Assembly: GCF_014154935.1 (NCBI RefSeq) | Contig: NZ_JACEHH010000024.1 | Location: forward strand, 87,266 to 151,265 | Reading direction: 5' to 3' | DNA from: Stieleria mannarensis | GTDB taxonomy: Bacteria; Planctomycetota; Planctomycetia; Pirellulales; Pirellulaceae | Length of the DNA stretch: 64,000 nucleotides | In this document: piece by piece, positions 54,206 to 63,981 of the stretch | How positions within the stretch are numbered: position 1 is the stretch's first letter | Layout: the number at the start of each line of letters is the position of its first letter | The notes under the pieces: generated by a model | Told to the model about the DNA's origin: nothing | Seen by the model: only the letters and a program-made list of their open reading frames with translations | Database searches by the model: none | Position numbers and translations under genes: made by a program

Positions 54206-56373
54206 CGTCGCCACTCCACGTACGCGTGAACGCTTCGCGGCACTTCGGTCGGAACGTCGCCGGTGAACAGATTGGGGCCGAACTCGTAGTGTCGTCGGTC
54301 AAACAGGTTTCGCCCGACGACCGAGGCGGAAAGATGGCGTCCCAGATTCCAGCCCAGACGCGTGTCGACCGCCAGGTAGGATGGCGTTGCTTCGGCCGGC
54401 AGGCTGTCGACGTAACGGGTGATGAGATCCAATTGGCAACCGCGACGAAGGTCGAAGGAATGGGTCAGCGAAACCTGATTGCGCGGCAGCGCGTCCGACT
54501 TGCCGGCCGTACCTGGGATCGACGGAGACGGTTCATCAAACTGAATCCGCTGAAACGCATACCAACCTCGAACCGTCCAGCACCCGGTCAGCTGAGCGGT
54601 CGCGGAAAACTCAATGCCGTAGCCATCGGCCGACGCGGCATCCCAGACATCCAGATACGGAACACCGGCCGTGGGAACATTCAGACGCAGCGCATGCAGT
54701 TTGTCATAGTCGTGGAAATAGGCCGTCGCGTCCCAGGAAAGGTACTCGTTGGTCTGCTGGCGATAACCCACTTCATAGGACACCAGGTTTTCCGCCCCCA
54801 AATCGCCGTCGCCGAAAAGCTGCAGCGGAAAATTGCCAAGCGGCGTCGGCTGATTGACGATCAATTGCCCGTCGGCCGACAAACGTGACGGCGTGCGAAT
54901 GGCGCGGGAGACCGCACACCAAGCGGCGTCCGATTCGCTGGGCAACCACAGCAATCGCGCGCTCGGCTGGATCTCGAAGTTGCTGAACGTGTTGTGCGAA
55001 AACTTCGATCCCAGCGTGAAGTACAACGCGTCTTCGAGCAACGTCATTTCATCTTGAATGAACGCGCTGAATCGCTGCACCGTGCGACGCTCTGGATCGG
55101 CCGCGATGTAGGGCACCGGTTCGTTGTTAGTCAATTTGTCAAAGATGGCGCGGTAACCGGCTCCCCAAATGATCGCGTGATCACATCGGTATCGGAAATG
55201 GCTTTGAAAATCCAAGTCAAAGATGTTCGTTTGCTGGCCGAATCCGTACGCTTTGCGATCGAACCGATCGTAGTACAGCTGCAGCGACGATTCGTGATCC
55301 TTCGAATGCGTTCTCGTCCAGCGCGTCAACAGGTTCCCTCCGGCGACCGGCTGATCGAAACGCAGACGTCCGGCAAAGTCCCGATCAGACAAGCTGTCCG
55401 ACTGGCCGTTGTAGTACTGGCCTTGAAAGGTGATTTGGTCATCCGCGGGCGTGTTCCAATCCGTTCGGAAACCCAATCGAGCCTGTTCGGTCGCATCGTA
55501 CGGAGTGCCGCCGACCAAATCCATTTCGTCGCGCTGGTACCACTTGCCCCAGACCCGATAATCGACCCCTGATTCGGTCCGGCCGCCCAGCCGTCCGCCG
55601 ACGAACCCCTGTTCCAACGTCCCCGCGCCGGCAATCGCATAGCTGCCGTGGGTCTGGGAACTGGGTTTGGTCAGGATGTTGATCACACCGTTGACGGCAT
55701 TGGCGCCCCAAACCGTCGCTCCGGGGCCGCGGATGACTTCGATTCGCAGCACGTCTTCCAGCAACACGTCTTGGACATCCCACAACACCCCGGCGAACAG
55801 CGGGTTGTAAACCGTGCGACCGTCGATCTGGACCAACAGTTTGTCGCTGAACCGCCCCGACTCGCCGCGGCTGCTGATGCTCCATTTGTTGCCATCGATC
55901 CGCGCCACTTGCAGCCCCGGAGCCAAACGCAGCACCTCGGGGATCGACTGGTAACCGCTGCGACGAATCATTTCGTTTGTGATCACGAACACCGCCGCGG
56001 GAGACCTGCCGATGGTGCTTTTTTGACGCGTGACCGAGGTGACTTCGACGTCCAGCGACGGGGCCACCGAAGTCCGCCGCAACGCACCGAGATCTTGTTC
56101 CAGCAGGGAGTCGAGTTCGCTGTCGAAACTCTCGTCGTCGTCCGCGGCACCGGAACCCTCAAGCGTGTGATCTTGGCCGGCCAGAAGCGGGGCGGCATCG
56201 GTCGCCACGGCGGTTGCGATCGACTGCTGGGCGCGAGCGGTGGTGCCCGCACCGACCAGAACCGCGGCGATCGGGAGCACCGCAACCAGGAACACCTTGA
56301 ATCGTGTCGCCGTTGCCGGTCGCGTTTCGATCGCTCGGTCGCCCTCAGGGGCGCCATGACAGTCTGCATTCAC
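54202..56373 (-). CDS. TonB-dependent outer-membrane receptor
   Basis: A 723-residue receptor with a signal peptide (FKVFLVAVLPIAAVLVGAGT, ending ARAQ), an acidic spacer, a TonB-box-like stretch (LDVEVTSVTRQ), a plug domain (AAVFVITNEMIRRSGYQSIP, PGATVWGANAVNGVINILT) and a 22-strand barrel ending in HAYVEWRR. No extra signalling domain is present at the N-terminus. The ligand may be a siderophore, cobalamin or an oligosaccharide; the sequence does not decide. It heads a three-gene operon with a YfiR-like protein and a CHASE8 kinase, which suggests that ligand arrival is sensed and signalled. Confidence 0.92.
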   Translation of the reverse strand: MNADCHGAPEGDRAIETRPATATRFKVFLVAVLPIAAVLVGAGTTARAQQSIATAVATDAAPLLAGQDHTLEGSGAADDDESFDSELDSLLEQDLGALRRTSVAPSLDVEVTSVTRQKSTIGRSPAAVFVITNEMIRRSGYQSIPEVLRLAPGLQVARIDGNKWSISSRGESGRFSDKLLVQIDGRTVYNPLFAGVLWDVQDVLLEDVLRIEVIRGPGATVWGANAVNGVINILTKPSSQTHGSYAIAGAGTLEQGFVGGRLGGRTESGVDYRVWGKWYQRDEMDLVGGTPYDATEQARLGFRTDWNTPADDQITFQGQYYNGQSDSLSDRDFAGRLRFDQPVAGGNLLTRWTRTHSKDHESSLQLYYDRFDRKAYGFGQQTNIFDLDFQSHFRYRCDHAIIWGAGYRAIFDKLTNNEPVPYIAADPERRTVQRFSAFIQDEMTLLEDALYFTLGSKFSHNTFSNFEIQPSARLLWLPSESDAAWCAVSRAIRTPSRLSADGQLIVNQPTPLGNFPLQLFGDGDLGAENLVSYEVGYRQQTNEYLSWDATAYFHDYDKLHALRLNVPTAGVPYLDVWDAASADGYGIEFSATAQLTGCWTVRGWYAFQRIQFDEPSPSIPGTAGKSDALPRNQVSLTHSFDLRRGCQLDLITRYVDSLPAEATPSYLAVDTRLGWNLGRHLSASVVGRNLFDRRHYEFGPNLFTGDVPTEVPRSVHAYVEWRR

Positions 56374-56793
56374 CGCGCCACCCCGATTTCGATGCCCACT
56401 TTTTATCGCGACTCAACGACCTGCCGACGAACAGGGCGTTCCCGCTCGTGCTGGCGTTTGCTCGCTCGTGCTCGGCACGCTCGTGCCTGTGACGTGCGCG
56501 CACACTCCCCCGCCCCTGTGGGTTGTCGAATGCACGGCGCATGAATTTTAATGATTCACAGATCTTTACGGTCATCCACAACCTTAGCCGCTCCGAAGGG
56601 CGGATTGAGTATGCGGATCGGGAGTGTCGGTTGTCCCTCAGAATGAAACATTTCGATCAGATCTATCCTGCGATCGATCGTCTCTTGCTGATCACAAGCG
56701 AAGGTTTGGGGGCAACAAGAGACATTGGCGACGAACGGAAGACGATTTGTGATCTGACGATCAAGCCGCGCACCGAAGGACGACCCAGAAACA
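56374..56793. promoter_or_regulatory. Divergent control region with CGCTCGTGC direct repeats
   Basis: No credible gene. This gap must hold promoters for the TonB receptor operon (leftward) and the hybrid kinase (rightward). Three direct copies of CGCTCGTGC stand at 56443, 56463 and 56478; the first two begin exactly 20 bp apart, about two helix turns. They look like an operator for a response regulator or repressor, by inference. An AT-richer stretch (ATGAATTTTAATGATTCAC, near 56540) may be the promoter of the hybrid kinase. Confidence 0.45.
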
Positions 56794-58653
56794 ATGATGG
56801 ATGACGCATCTAGGACGCAGACCAGGACCAACGGCGGACAACTCGTCGACGAGCCCCCACGACCGCGAATCATCATCATCGATGACAACACCGCGATTCA
56901 CGATGATTTTCGCAAGATCTTGTGTGACGATTCCGGCGGCGACTCGGAACTCGACTCACTGGAAGTCTCCCTGTTCGGCACTTCCTCACGCCAGAGCAAG
57001 GCGTCTCGGTCGTATGAACTGGCCTCCGCCTATCAAGGCGAAGACGGATACCGGATGGTGTGCGAGGCGATCGACCAGGGGCGTCCCTTCAGCACGGCGT
57101 TCGTCGACATGCGGATGCCCCCGGGCTGGGACGGGGTGGAAACGATCCGCCAACTGTGGAAAGCCGATCCCGATCTGCAAGTGCTGATCTGCACCGCGTT
57201 CTCGGATTACTCCTGGTCGGAAATCGTCGAGGAACTCGGCCACAGCGACCAGTTGCTGATTCTGCGAAAACCGTTCGATGCCGCCGAGGTGTCTCAGATC
57301 GCCGCGGCAATGACAAAAAAGCGAAAGCTGACCGAAGCCTCGCGAAACACCGTCGCCGACCTGGAAGAAACCGTTGCCGCGAAAACGCACGAGATTCGTC
57401 GCGAGATGAAGCAACGCGAACTGGCGCAGCAATTGTTGCTGGAAAAAGAAAAACAGCTGCGTGAATCTCAAAAACTAGAAGCGGTCGGGATGTTGGCCGG
57501 CGGAATCGCGCATGAGTTCAACAATTTGCTGCAGATCATTCTTTCCTATGCGCAATTCGGAATCGACACCACCCACGCGGGCGAACCGTTGCACCAAGAT
57601 CTAAAGTGCATCCTCAAAGCCGGCGAACGTGCCAGTTCGTTGACACGTCAGTTGCTCGGATTCAGTCGCCGCAAACCGCTGTGTTGCGTGGATATCGATG
57701 TCAATGATGTGATCGCCGAATTGGTCGGCTTGGCCAAACCGCTGCTGGGTTCTCGGATCACGCTTCGTCAAAACCTGCACCCGCGAGCGGTCATGGTGCA
57801 TGCCGATTCGGTTGAACTGCAGCAAGCGCTGCTGAATTGCTGTATCAATTCACGCGACGCGATGGACGGCACCGGCCAACTGACGTTGTCCACCGAACCG
57901 GTGGATCTGGATGAGGCCTATTGCCGCAAAGACGAGGTGCTTCAGCCCGGACCGTTCGTTCGGATTTCGATTTCCGATACCGGCAGCGGGATGCCACCGG
58001 ACGTGCTGGAGCGGATCTTCGAGCCTTTCTTCACGACCAAGGAGGTCGGGGCGGGAACCGGGCTGGGCATGGCGATGGTGTACGGGTTGGTGAAACAGCA
58101 CCAGGGTCACATCGAGGTCGAATCCGAAGTCGGTGTGGGCACGACGTTTCGAATCTTTCTGCCCGCGGTCAAGACGACTGCGAAACAGAAGGAGCAGGTG
58201 CGACCGGTCGCCGAACAAACCCAAAAGGACGGCGACAGCATCGGAACGATCTTGGTCGCCGACGACGAAGAACTATTGCGGCAAGTCAGCAAGCGAATCC
58301 TGCAGCACGCCGGATACGACGTCGTGTTGGCCAGCGATGGACAAGAGGCCGTTGACCGCGTCGAGCAATTGGCCGGCCAGATCGACCTGGCCATCCTGGA
58401 CGTCATGATGCCCAACATGACCGGGCGTGAAGCGTGCAGCCGCATCGCCGTGAGCAACCCGACCCTGCCGCTGCTGTTTTGTACAGGCCATGACCCCGAA
58501 GTCGCTCAAGAGGGTGAGGTTCCGCCCGGCTACCCGGTCGTTCACAAGCCCTTCACCGCCGACCATCTGCTGGCGTCGGTTCGCGAGATTTTGTACGAGC
58601 AGCAGCCGTTGCTCGGGGAAAAACGTGACGTCGGTCCGGCGACGACGGCTTGA
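56794..58653 (+). CDS. Hybrid histidine kinase REC-HisKA-HATPase-REC
   Basis: A 619-residue soluble kinase. The first receiver domain ([20 protein letters not shown]) has phospho-acceptor Asp105 in [13 protein letters not shown] coiled coil ([20 protein letters not shown]) leads to HisKA with GGIAHEFNN (His240), HATPase motifs [17 protein letters not shown] and [12 protein letters not shown], and a second receiver ([15 protein letters not shown]) with Asp536 in LDVMMPN. There is no membrane helix. It is divergent from the TonB-YfiR-CHASE8 kinase operon; the free first receiver could accept phosphate from that kinase, forming a relay. The ATG at 56794 is in a weak context; the next ATG at 56797 is equally possible. 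Confidence 0.92.
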   Translation: MMDDASRTQTRTNGGQLVDEPPRPRIIIIDDNTAIHDDFRKILCDDSGGDSELDSLEVSLFGTSSRQSKASRSYELASAYQGEDGYRMVCEAIDQGRPFSTAFVDMRMPPGWDGVETIRQLWKADPDLQVLICTAFSDYSWSEIVEELGHSDQLLILRKPFDAAEVSQIAAAMTKKRKLTEASRNTVADLEETVAAKTHEIRREMKQRELAQQLLLEKEKQLRESQKLEAVGMLAGGIAHEFNNLLQIILSYAQFGIDTTHAGEPLHQDLKCILKAGERASSLTRQLLGFSRRKPLCCVDIDVNDVIAELVGLAKPLLGSRITLRQNLHPRAVMVHADSVELQQALLNCCINSRDAMDGTGQLTLSTEPVDLDEAYCRKDEVLQPGPFVRISISDTGSGMPPDVLERIFEPFFTTKEVGAGTGLGMAMVYGLVKQHQGHIEVESEVGVGTTFRIFLPAVKTTAKQKEQVRPVAEQTQKDGDSIGTILVADDEELLRQVSKRILQHAGYDVVLASDGQEAVDRVEQLAGQIDLAILDVMMPNMTGREACSRIAVSNPTLPLLFCTGHDPEVAQEGEVPPGYPVVHKPFTADHLLASVREILYEQQPLLGEKRDVGPATTA

Positions 58654-58701
58654 AACGGTGGGACTGGTCGTCTACCGCAACTCAATTTGCGGGTTCGTGT
58701 C

Positions 58702-58779
58702 GTAGCGGAAGCCGCCAAGGCTTTCGGCTCCCGCGCGGGGTGGCCACGCCAGTGCGAAACTCTTGGCGAGTTCCGCTAC
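58702..58779. repeat. Two-armed inverted repeat, GTAGCGGAA family, inverted copy
   Basis: Arms start GTAGCGGAAGCCGCCAAGG (58702-58726) and end CTTGGCGAGTTCCGCTAC (58755-58779). These are the arms of 11760-11826 in reversed order. It occupies the hybrid kinase/efflux gap 58654-58977, where no gene is seen. Confidence 0.8.
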
Positions 58780-58977
58780 CCGAAAACGAAACGCGACGGA
58801 CGACTCATGCCGCGTTCCCGTTCGATCTTCGGGTTCATGGAGGTGTGACTTTGTCTCGCCCCGTCTGCCCTTTTATCGGTGATCGTGTGGTGAGCGGTTG
58901 GGTGTTCAAGTAGGATAAGGACGCCTTCCGGATTCCGACTCCCACCCCCGCCCCAGCTTACCGATGAATCGACCGCG

Positions 58978-60330
58978 ATGATGCGTGGTGCGGTTCGGAT
59001 GCAATTCATGTCCACATCGTCATTCGTCCGTCGCGCCCTGGGGTGCGGCACATTGGCAGTCACGTTGTTGATTGCCGATGGGGCATCCGCCCAACCGCCC
59101 GGCCAAACATCCGCCGCGTCCGAATCGGAAGACCTTCAGCCGGTGCTGGCGTGCCGGGTCCGCACGGGACAGGCCAAGTCGGCCTATCAGTTGTTGGGCA
59201 CGGTGACTCCCAGCCGGACCACGACGATCGGTTATTCGTTGCCGGGGCGATTGCGCACCTTGCACGCCAAACGCGGTGATCGGCTTGCCGCCGGCGACGC
59301 GGTGGCGGATTTGCAGACCGACGTGATTCAAATCGAATTCGCCGCCGCCAAAGCGGAGTTGCGTTTGGTCCAACAGCAACTGGCCGAGCTGGAATCCGGA
59401 TCACGGCAGGAAGACATCGCCGAAGCCAAGGCCAGGATGGAAGCCGCCGGTGCGATCGCGCGTCGTTCGGCCAGCCAGCTGGAACGGCTGTCCAAACTGG
59501 TGCAATCCAAAGCCGCTTCGGTGGAAGAGCTGGATGTGGCGACGGCGGAGGCGAATTCGTCGCAGCAGTTGTTGCAAGCCGCGACGATCGCTCACGCCCG
59601 ATTGGTGGCCGGGCCGCGGGTCGAGCAAGTCGCCCAGGCCCAGGCTCGCGTCGATCTGCAACGCGAACAAGTACGTCTGCTCGAAGACCGGCTGACCAAG
59701 CACACGCTGATCGCACCGTTTGACGGCTATGTCACGGCGGAATACACCGAAGCGGGGGCTTGGATCACCGCCGGCGATCCGGTCGTCGATTTGATCGAAC
59801 TGGACACCGTCCGCGTCGAAGTCGCCGTCCCGGCCGCCCAAGTGGTTTCGCTGCGTCCGGGGCAAACGATCCATGTGGAATTCGACGCCCGGCCGGGCGA
59901 GTTATTGCTCGGGCAACTCGAACGCATCGTGCCCGCCGCCGACACGCGGGCGCGAACCTTTCCGGTGTTGGTGCGGATCAATAACCGAATCGACAATGGG
60001 ATCCCGATGCTGATGTCCGGGATGGTTGTGCGGATGGATTTACCGATCGGTCCGGAAGCCGAACTGACCTTCGTGCCGACCGATTCGATCGTCTTGGACG
60101 GCCAGCAACAATCGGTGTTCGTCGTCGATGGCGATCGCACCTCCGCGTCCGTAACGGAGCAACCGAAACAGGTGGCCGTCGTCCGCAAGGTGCCGGTCAA
60201 GCTGGGCGTCGCGCAAGGAGATTGGATTTCGGTCCGTGGTGATCTGCCGCCGGGCGCCATCGTGGTCACGCGGGGCAACGAACGTTTGGCGGCCGGACAG
60301 TCGGTGGAGGTCACCGTCTCGGACGGTTGA
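58978..60330 (+). CDS. RND efflux periplasmic adaptor (membrane fusion protein)
   Basis: A 450-residue adaptor linking an RND pump to an outer-membrane channel. After a signal peptide (RRALGCGTLAVTLLIADGAS) come the barrel-sandwich half (IGYSLPGRLRTLHAKRGDRLAAGDAVADL), a long alpha-hairpin (about residues 115-225), the second sandwich half (THLIAPFDGYVTAEY-like segment at about 245), the beta-barrel (VRVEVAVPAAQVVSL) and a membrane-proximal domain near the C-terminus. The stop codon overlaps the pump's TTG start by four bases, so adaptor and pump are translated together. Several in-frame ATGs (58978, 58981, 58999, 59008) make the exact start uncertain. Confidence 0.9.
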   Translation: MMRGAVRMQFMSTSSFVRRALGCGTLAVTLLIADGASAQPPGQTSAASESEDLQPVLACRVRTGQAKSAYQLLGTVTPSRTTTIGYSLPGRLRTLHAKRGDRLAAGDAVADLQTDVIQIEFAAAKAELRLVQQQLAELESGSRQEDIAEAKARMEAAGAIARRSASQLERLSKLVQSKAASVEELDVATAEANSSQQLLQAATIAHARLVAGPRVEQVAQAQARVDLQREQVRLLEDRLTKHTLIAPFDGYVTAEYTEAGAWITAGDPVVDLIELDTVRVEVAVPAAQVVSLRPGQTIHVEFDARPGELLLGQLERIVPAADTRARTFPVLVRINNRIDNGIPMLMSGMVVRMDLPIGPEAELTFVPTDSIVLDGQQQSVFVVDGDRTSASVTEQPKQVAVVRKVPVKLGVAQGDWISVRGDLPPGAIVVTRGNERLAAGQSVEVTVSDG

Positions 60331-63300
60331 GTGACGTGTTTGAAATCCTGATTCGAAACCCGGTCAAGGTTTACGTCGGCGCGATTCTGGCCGCGATGTT
60401 CGGCACGTTGTCGCTGGGGTTGATCCCCAAGCAACTCGTTCCGGAAGTCCAAAATCCGGTGCTGACCATTGAAACCCGATGGCCCGGGGCCAGTCCCCAA
60501 GAAATCGAACGCGAGATCGTGCTCGAGCAGGAGGAACAGCTGCAGGGCGTCGAAGGGCTGGTCAAATTGTCGTCCAGCTGCCGCGTTTCCTCGGCCGAAG
60601 TCACGCTGGAATTTGAAATCGGCACCAACATCGATGACGCACTGGCGCGGGTCAACACGCGTCTGCAACAGGTCCGTGAATATCCACTGGACGCCAGCGA
60701 ACCGGTGATCGAGGCGGCCGACCTGAGCGCCCAACCGATCGCGCGATTCGCACTGACGCCGCGGCCGCCGACCGGCCAAGCGATCGCCGCATTCCAGGCC
60801 GCCCACCCCGAGATCGCCGAACTGCTCGAACCGGCACGCCTGGCAAGCAATTCCGCCCTCCGCGTGTTTCGTTTACAGAACTGCTTGGACGAACACCTGG
60901 CGGTGCATCCGGAGCTGAAAGCGTTGAGCCCACCGCCGGTGGATCTGGAAAAACTTCGTAAGCTCTCGGAGGACTTTGTCGAAGCGAGGCTGGAACGCGT
61001 GCCGGGAGTTTCCAACGCCGAGACGCGCGGCGGCCGCGAAGAAGAACTGCAGGTGATCGTCGACCCGGCGAAACTGGCGGCGCGGCAGATCACGATTCGC
61101 CAAGTCCGCGAAGCGCTCAATCGGCAAAACAGTGACACGACCGCCGGCGATTTCTTCCAAGGTAAACGGACCTGGGTGATTCGAACACTGGGCCAATTCC
61201 GCGATCCCGAACAAGTTAAACAACAATTGCTGGTCTCCGATGGCAACACACGCGTTTATGTCGGCGACGTCGCAGAAGTCAACTTGGGTTACAAGGACCG
61301 CGAAAGCATCGCCCGACGCTATGGAACCGAAAGCATCAGTTTGAGCGTCAGCCGGGTCAGCGGCGCGAACGTGATGGAGGTGATGAAGGGGTTGCGTGTT
61401 GCCAATCGCGAATTGAACCAAGGCGTGCTGGCGCGCGAAGGGTTGGAATTGTTTCAGTACTACGACGAGACCGAGTACATCGAATCGGCGATTTCGCTGG
61501 TGGTGCAAAACATGTTGATCGGAAGCGCCGCTACGATCATCATCTTGATGTTGTTTTTGCACTTCAGCCGGGCGACGGTATTGGCCAGCGTGGCGATCGC
61601 GTCGACCGCCGTCGCGTCGGTGTATGTGTCGCCCTGGTTCTACGTCGGCACGGTGTTGTTGATCTTCATCCTCGGCTATCGCCTCGCGCGCGGGGCCCTG
61701 GTCGCCGCGGTGGCGATCCCGATCAGTATCGCCGGGGCGTTTCTGTGCATGACGCTGTTGGGCCGATCATTGAACGTCATTTCACTCGCCGGGATGGCGT
61801 TCGCCGTCGGGATGTTGGTCGACAACGCGGTCGTGGTGCTGGAGAACATTACGCGGCGAAAACAATCGGGAGAGCATGCGTTTGTGGCCTCGTCACGCGG
61901 CGTCGGCGAAGTCGCCGGCGCGATCATCGCGTCGACGCTGACGACGATCGCCGTGTTTTTGCCGGTGATTTTCGTTCAGGCCACCGCGGGTCAGTTGTTT
62001 CGAGACATCGCGTTGGCGATCAGTTGCGGCATCGCGTTTTCGATGCTGGTTTCCTTTACCGTGATCCCCACCGCCGCCTCGCGATTGTTCGCCCGCCGCG
62101 GGGGCGGGAATGAATCATCGTCGCCGACGGAAGCCGAAAAAGACGATGCAGACGCCCCGATCAAAGGCGATTCAGAGAGCTGGTTCGAACGGGCGGTTCG
62201 CGGTGCCGCATCAATGTTGGTCGGGTCGGTCGTCGGTCTGAACACCTGGGTGCTGCGGTCGCGTTTGCGTTCCGTTGCGGTCGTGTTGCTGATGACGGGA
62301 ATCTCCGTCGGGCTCAGCTACTTGCTGTGGCCCAAGGTCGAATACCTGCCGACGGGGAATCGCAATTTCGTGTTCGCGCGGTTTTCGATTCCCGCCGGCT
62401 ACAACTTGGACGAACTGTCCGACATCGGGGCGACCGTCGAAGACCGGTTGCGGCCGCTTTGGGATGTCGATGAAGGCCAGGGGCCGGTCGACGGATCCGA
62501 CGCGCCGGTGTTGGATTATTACTTTTGTTCGATCCGCGAACGCAGCCTGTTCATGGGGTTTCGGGCCCGGGATGCCCAGCGGGCGTCGGAGCTGGTGCCT
62601 TTGATTCGCAAGGCCGGCGGGGATCTGCCGGGGATTCGCGTGATGGCGTCCCAGTCCAGCCTGTTCGGACGCGGCATGTCGGGCGGCAGAACAATCGATG
62701 TTGAAATCTCCGGCCCCGAATTGGAACGACTGGTCGTCATCGCCGGCCGAGTGCTCGATGACGTCGAACGGTTGATGCCCGACGCCCAAGCGACAGCCCA
62801 GCCGAGTCTGGAATTGTCCAGCCCCGAGATCCATCTCAAACCCAAACTGTTGGCGGCGTCCGAAATGGGCATCGACACGACATCGCTGGGGTACGTCGCC
62901 GATGCGATGGTCGACGGCGCCTATGCCGGCGACTACTACGTCGGCGGCGACAAGATCGACATGACGATCAAGGGACCGACCGGTCGCAACGCCGACCCGC
63001 AAGCGTTGATGTCGCTGCCGCTGGCAACCGGTGACGGCGAAGTCGTGCCGCTGATGGCGGTGGCTGAAATGAAATACGGCAGCGGGCCGGAACAGATCCA
63101 ACGTCGCGAACGATTGCGGTCGATCACCGTCGAAGTCAGCCCGCCGCTCGACATGCCGTTGGAAGCGGCGATGGAACTGGTCAGCGGCCAGGTCATCGCG
63201 CCGTTGGTCGACGAGGGCACGATCGGCAACGAGTACTTTGTGGCGTTGTCTGGAACCGCCGATAAACTGCGCCAAGCCTGGGACGCACTGCGGTTCAACA

Positions 63301-63860
63301 TCCTGATGGCCGTGGTGATCACGTACCTGTTGATGGCCGCGTTGTTCGAATCCTGGCTGTACCCGTTTGTGGTCATCTTCAGCGTTCCGTTGGGAGCGGT
63401 CGGCGGCATCGTCGGATTGTGGCTGCTGAACTTTTTTGTCCCCCAGTCGCTGGACGTGCTGACGATGCTGGGCTTCATCATCTTGATCGGCACCGTGGTC
63501 AACAACGCCATCTTGATCGTCCACCAATCTCTGGTGCACATGCGGGAAGAGCGTCTTGCGCCGATCGAGGCGGTGCCGATGAGCGTTCGCACGCGGATTC
63601 GTCCGATTTGCATCACGACGCTGACGACGGTGCTGGGGCTGTTGCCGTTGGTCGTGTTCCCCGGTGCGGGAAGCGAGCTGTATCGCGGATTGGGCGTCGT
63701 CTTCTTGGGCGGAATGATCGTGTCGACTTGCTTCACACTGGTGCTCGTGCCCGTCGTCTTTGTCTTGATGATGGACCTCCGCACGGCGCTCAAGCTGGCG
63801 CCCGAATCGATGCACCGGCACGATGATTCGTGGGATGGACTTCCAGCCTGTCAAACCTAG
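60327..63860 (+). CDS. RND-family efflux pump, inner-membrane subunit
   Basis: A 1177-residue proton-driven pump of the AcrB/MexB superfamily. The usual twelve helices and two periplasmic porter parts are present: VFEILIRNPVKVYVGAILAA (TM1), the TM4 proton-relay segment GMAFAVGMLVDNAVVVLENI with its Asp, and TM10-12 (FIILIGTVVNNAILIVHQSL, RIRPICITTLTTVLGLLPLV). It is about 130 residues longer than AcrB; part of this is an insert at about 145-212 in the first porter domain and a charged loop near 590-620. A TTG start at 60327 overlaps the adaptor stop (TTGA); GTG at 60336 is an alternative. The last residues, WDGLPACQT, come from a dispersed palindrome that supplies the stop region. Confidence 0.9.
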   Translation: MSDVFEILIRNPVKVYVGAILAAMFGTLSLGLIPKQLVPEVQNPVLTIETRWPGASPQEIEREIVLEQEEQLQGVEGLVKLSSSCRVSSAEVTLEFEIGTNIDDALARVNTRLQQVREYPLDASEPVIEAADLSAQPIARFALTPRPPTGQAIAAFQAAHPEIAELLEPARLASNSALRVFRLQNCLDEHLAVHPELKALSPPPVDLEKLRKLSEDFVEARLERVPGVSNAETRGGREEELQVIVDPAKLAARQITIRQVREALNRQNSDTTAGDFFQGKRTWVIRTLGQFRDPEQVKQQLLVSDGNTRVYVGDVAEVNLGYKDRESIARRYGTESISLSVSRVSGANVMEVMKGLRVANRELNQGVLAREGLELFQYYDETEYIESAISLVVQNMLIGSAATIIILMLFLHFSRATVLASVAIASTAVASVYVSPWFYVGTVLLIFILGYRLARGALVAAVAIPISIAGAFLCMTLLGRSLNVISLAGMAFAVGMLVDNAVVVLENITRRKQSGEHAFVASSRGVGEVAGAIIASTLTTIAVFLPVIFVQATAGQLFRDIALAISCGIAFSMLVSFTVIPTAASRLFARRGGGNESSSPTEAEKDDADAPIKGDSESWFERAVRGAASMLVGSVVGLNTWVLRSRLRSVAVVLLMTGISVGLSYLLWPKVEYLPTGNRNFVFARFSIPAGYNLDELSDIGATVEDRLRPLWDVDEGQGPVDGSDAPVLDYYFCSIRERSLFMGFRARDAQRASELVPLIRKAGGDLPGIRVMASQSSLFGRGMSGGRTIDVEISGPELERLVVIAGRVLDDVERLMPDAQATAQPSLELSSPEIHLKPKLLAASEMGIDTTSLGYVADAMVDGAYAGDYYVGGDKIDMTIKGPTGRNADPQALMSLPLATGDGEVVPLMAVAEMKYGSGPEQIQRRERLRSITVEVSPPLDMPLEAAMELVSGQVIAPLVDEGTIGNEYFVALSGTADKLRQAWDALRFNILMAVVITYLLMAALFESWLYPFVVIFSVPLGAVGGIVGLWLLNFFVPQSLDVLTMLGFIILIGTVVNNAILIVHQSLVHMREERLAPIEAVPMSVRTRIRPICITTLTTVLGLLPLVVFPGAGSELYRGLGVVFLGGMIVSTCFTLVLVPVVFVLMMDLRTALKLAPESMHRHDDSWDGLPACQT
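63830..63852 (+). repeat. Dispersed palindrome overlapping the RND pump 3' end
   Basis: GTGGGATGGACTTCCAGCC then TGTC, two differences from the 23846 and 45615 copies. It lies inside the last codons of the pump gene, whose stop comes just after it. A GACAGCCC, four bases, GGGCTGTC hairpin follows at 63864-63883. Confidence 0.8.
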
Positions 63861-63901
63861 TACGACAGCCCTTCCGGGCTGTCGAGCAGTGTGCTGCGAG
63901 T

Positions 63902-63981
63902 GTCGCCGTGTTCTCCGAACTCGCGCGCGGGCGCGTAAAAGCAAAGCTTTGCACCGCGCCGAGTTCGGAGAACACGGCGAC
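63902..63981. repeat. Inverted repeat with perfect 22-base arms, GTCGCCGTGTTCTCCG family
   Basis: Arms 63902-63923 and 63960-63981 are perfect reverse complements (starting GTCGCCGTGTTCTCCGAAC). The loop holds a GCAAAGCTTTGC palindrome. Related direct repeats are at 29021-29085. A hairpin this long could end transcription of the efflux operon, but its wider distribution suggests a mobile or scattered element. Confidence 0.85.

Noticed and set aside
56523..56804. Possible 93-residue gene upstream of the hybrid kinase
   Set aside because: TTG start, no Shine-Dalgarno, no recognisable fold, and it overlaps the control region and the kinase start.
62211..63944. Minus-strand open frame of 577 codons opposite the RND pump
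   Set aside because: Antisense to a recognised pump; low-complexity Arg/His/Gln composition and no family resemblance.
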